A stretch of DNA of 64,000 nucleotides from positions 106,647,543 to 106,711,542 of the forward strand of contig NC_077228.1 of the NCBI RefSeq assembly GCF_027887165.1. The letters are read 5' to 3'. A program made the translations under genes and the position numbers. Under the pieces are notes generated by a model. That model was not told the DNA's origin. It did not search any database and saw only the letters and a program-made list of their open reading frames with translations. This DNA is from Monodelphis domestica. Taxonomy: Eukaryota > Chordata > Mammalia > Didelphimorphia > Didelphidae. This document shows positions 61,650-64,000 of this stretch, one piece after another; the stretch's first letter is position 1, and each line of letters opens with the position of its first letter.

Positions 61650-61886
61650 GACACAATGACATAGATACTGGTTTTGGAATCAGCAGGTTCCATCTTCATT
61701 AGTTCAAATCTAGGCCCAGACACTTACTAGGTGTGTGTCGCTGGACAAATCACTTGCTTTTGTTTGCTTTGGTTCCTTCTCTGTAAAATGATCTGGAGGA
61801 GGAAATGGTAAACCACTCTAGTATCTTTGCCAAGAAGACCCCAAAATGGGGTCATAAAGAGCTGGATGAGACTGAATAACAATAAT
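61650..61886 (+). repeat. CORE-SINE with RTE/Bov-B-like end
   Basis: 'cattagttcaaatctaggcc', 'gatctggaggaggaaatggt', 'atctttgccaagaagacccc' and 'ggggtcataaagagctggat'. Confidence 0.85.
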
Positions 61887-62055
61887 AAATATTTGTGTGA
61901 TGGATGAAGATAGAAGCAGCATTACATTAGGAATATGAAGACCTATTCTAAGTCAATCTTTACATTAGACTTTGAATGAATCATTAAATTATTTGAACCT
62001 CATCTGGGTTGCAGTGAGGATCACATGAGATAATGGCTATGAAAAGACTGTTTAG

Positions 62056-62540
62056 AAGAGGCAGCTAGGTGGTGGTCTGATGGATAGAAAGCCAGGACTG
62101 GAGAGGGGAAGTCCTGGGTTCAAATTCTAGCTGTGTGACTCTGGATAAGTTATTAACCCTGATTGCCCACCCAATGGTGGCAAAACTTATAGAGATGAAG
62201 TGCCAGGCCCCACCCCTACCCCATTCCCCCAGATCAAGTACTTCATACCCCTCCTTTCCCCAATCTTTACTCCAGACAGGGCATTCTCAGGGCATTGGGC
62301 TGCTGGGCAGGGGGCCAGGGGAAGTGAGAAATGTCCTCAGGTACACCAAGATAGAGAAGGGAGCACCTCCACCCCAATCCCTCTGGCTTTCTAGTAACAA
62401 ACTTTGATGGGAGACTGCAGGCATACCCACACTAAGGCCTCTAGGTGCCCTTTTTGGCATGTGTGTCATAGGTTCACCATAATTGGCCTAGCCTATACCA
62501 CTCTTCTGCCTTGGAACCAATACTAAGTTTAAAAAAAGTT
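62056..62540 (+). repeat. tRNA-derived SINE split by a hAT insertion
   Basis: Left piece (62056-62172): 'aggcagctaggtggtggtct', 'cctgggttcaaattctagct', 'ctgattgcccaccc'. Right piece (62486-62540): 'gcctagcctataccactctt', 'ctgccttggaaccaatacta'. The break is at the same SINE position as in the copy at 55515. Confidence 0.87.
62173..62485 (-). mobile_element. Nonautonomous hAT-type element, copy 5, nested in a SINE
   Basis: It is bounded by 'caatggtggcaaaac' on the left and 'aggttcaccataattg' on the right. The interior is the family in reverse orientation ('attgggctgctgggcagggg', 'gagaagggagcacctcc'). At 313 bp it is the longest copy. Flanks gcccaccc (62165-62172) and gcctagcc (62486-62493) match at six of eight positions. 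Confidence 0.85.
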
Positions 62541-62714
62541 TTGTAGATTGTAAAGAGCACAATGCAGGCCAATAAAATACAATATACAAATACAAAATAC
62601 AAAATACCCTACAAATCTGAACTCATTCTTTAAAGTATTGCCATCTATCAGCTCAGTTGGACTCACATAACATTTTCCTGTCTCCATTTTATTTATCTTC
62701 AAGACTTTTAAAGA
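62541..62714. other. A-rich, unassigned
   Basis: A run of 'acaaaatac'-like units near 62578-62607 ('atacaaatacaaaatacaaa'). Confidence 0.5.
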
Positions 62715-62950
62715 GCTAGGTTGAATTCAATTGAGTACAGGACCTGAATTTAGGAAGTTCTAAGTTCAAAGCCTGCTTTATACCTCCTAATTAGGTGACC
62801 CTGGGTAAGTCTCCTACCCTGGTTGTGTCTCAGGTTCCTCATGTATAAAATGAGACTTATATTAGAACCTACCTTCCAAGATCAAATAAATTAGCATATG
62901 AAAAGTACTTTGTAAACCTTAGTCAATAGGTTTGAGCTATTATTATTAAT
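62715..62950 (+). repeat. CORE-SINE/MIR
   Basis: 'ttaggtgaccctgggtaagt', 'caggttcctcatgtataaaa' and 'gaaaagtactttgtaaacct'. Confidence 0.65.
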
Positions 62951-62994
62951 ATTAATATACCCACAGGGAGGAAAGAAGAATGATATGCTGAAAA

Positions 62995-63475
62995 ATTTAG
63001 AGCTGGAAAGAACTTTAAAGATCCCCCAGAGCTAGTTCAACCTCTTGATTTTACAAAGGCAAAATGTGAGGCCCAGGAAATAAAATTATTTGCCCAGAAT
63101 TCATATACAGTTAGGTCATGGCAGAAGGACAGAGTTCAAATCCAATCTCATATTCCCAGAGCCTGGGATTCCAACTCAAGTCCTTAACTCTAATTTCAGC
63201 ATACTATGAAGGTTTCTCCCTCATATTTTCATTGGGAAAATGATGCTTGGAAATATAGAATAACTTTCTCATGGTTAATGAAAGATTTTAGATAAAGAAC
63301 TTAAGTGGTCCTAGGTGTACAGGAAAGTCATTTGGCCCAGCTCTCTCATTTTACAGGTAAAGAAACTGAGGCATAGAAAGTTAAAGTGAATAAGTGATGA
63401 AGTAGCAAAGAGGGGAATTTAATTCAGGTCCTTTAATTAAAAAACCCAGTGTTTTTTTCACTCTATCCTTTTAGG
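62995..63475 (-). repeat. Two MIR-like relics, antisense
   Basis: 63000-63190: 'gagctggaaagaactttaaa', 'gattttacaaaggcaaaatg'. 63325-63475: 'ctctcattttacaggtaaag', 'aaactgaggcatagaaagtt'. Confidence 0.6.
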
Positions 63476-63940
63476 AAGTCATAATGCACTGGGGGAAAAA
63501 AGCCCAGGGACTTAAACTATAGTCCTCATGCAATTGGCTTTGGGCAAATTATGGAATTTCTGAACTTCAATTGCTTCGTTTGTCAAATTCAGATCATATC
63601 TGCCCTGTGTCCTTCCCAAGCTCATCGTGAGGTTCCAATTCAGTAATCTGTATGAAAGTCCTTGGAAAAAGATAACGCCACTGCAAGTACAGAAGGGATT
63701 CTTATTTTTTTATTATTATCCCTTCGGTTGGAGGCTGCTGAAATATGTCTGTTGAAATGTCCCTTGCAGGAGAGGATGTATTTAAGGAATTGAGGGGGGA
63801 GGTCACTTGAATTGAGACTGGGCATCTGGAAACCTCAACCATTGTCCCTGCTTGTAAACCATGATTTTGGACTTCAATTTCCCCATCGGTTTATCTCATC
63901 TAGTCCAACCTCACCTTATATTATGGAAGAAACTGAGGAT
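63476..63940. other. Mostly unassigned; MIR-like pieces
   Basis: 63530-63660 has sense MIR-like 'ggctttgggcaaattatgga'. 63890-63955 has antisense-like 'ggaagaaactgaggatcaga'. No gene seen. Confidence 0.4.
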
Positions 63941-63954
63941 CAGAGAGACTGACT

Positions 63955-64000
63955 TGTCTATGTTAGGTAGAGCAGTGGATAGAGTACCTGCCGTGGAGTC
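63955..64000 (+). repeat. CORE-SINE 5' end cut by the window edge
   Basis: 'tagagcagtggatagagtac' and 'ctgccgtggagtc' are the start of a SINE continuing past the window. Confidence 0.6.

Overview
This window is mammalian nuclear DNA, almost certainly from a marsupial. It carries many copies of a tRNA-derived SINE with an A-box-like 'tggctcagtgg', a B-box-like 'gggttcaaatc', a CORE-SINE centre ('tgtgaccctgggcaagtc') and a tail ending near 'ctaagacggaaggtaag'. It also carries CORE-SINEs with a Bov-B/RTE-like 3' end ('aaagagtcagacacgact'), L1 copies, L2/MIR relics, RTE/Bov-B-like relics, solo endogenous-retrovirus LTRs and a short hAT DNA transposon family. The SINE tail resembles what I remember of WSINE1-type elements in Australian marsupials. 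I could not search a library, so species and family names are provisional. No bacterial features, operons, CRISPR arrays or intact long coding regions are present.

Layout. 1-9.8 kb holds MIR/CORE-SINE/L2 relics, microsatellites and one well-preserved 5'-truncated L1 (4925-5635) with a perfect 16-bp target-site duplication (TSD). 9.8-14.3 kb is an internally deleted L1 (ORF1 plus broken ORF2) followed by an older L1 3' end. 14.5-24.4 kb holds SINEs, a second truncated L1 (16134-16842), a solo LTR (17695-18372), a hAT element (22476-22680) and an antisense L1 (23510-24375). 24.4-32.1 kb holds a minus-strand solo LTR with a perfect 5-bp TSD (25460-26035), SINEs, an RTE relic and an AT/CATA microsatellite. 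32.1-35.2 kb is the longest stretch free of recognisable repeats and looks GC-rich; it is the best candidate for unique regulatory or exonic DNA. 35.2-44.2 kb is SINE-rich with a solo LTR (38067-38396). 44.3-46.6 kb is an antisense L1 fragment split by a 1.94-kb block flanked by an exact 69-bp direct repeat. That block contains a SINE, a processed pseudogene of RGS2 and an LTR-like segment. 46.6-64 kb is again dense in repeats, with four more hAT copies, a SINE foldback, a tetranucleotide-rich inverted repeat and an LTR related to the one at 17.7 kb but in the opposite orientation.

No functional protein-coding gene can be supported. The only clear host-gene relic is the RGS2 retrocopy. The most informative patterns are insertion histories: clean TSDs, nested elements, hAT insertions at CTAG-containing sites including two at the same place in the common SINE, and the composite block with the 69-bp flanking repeat.
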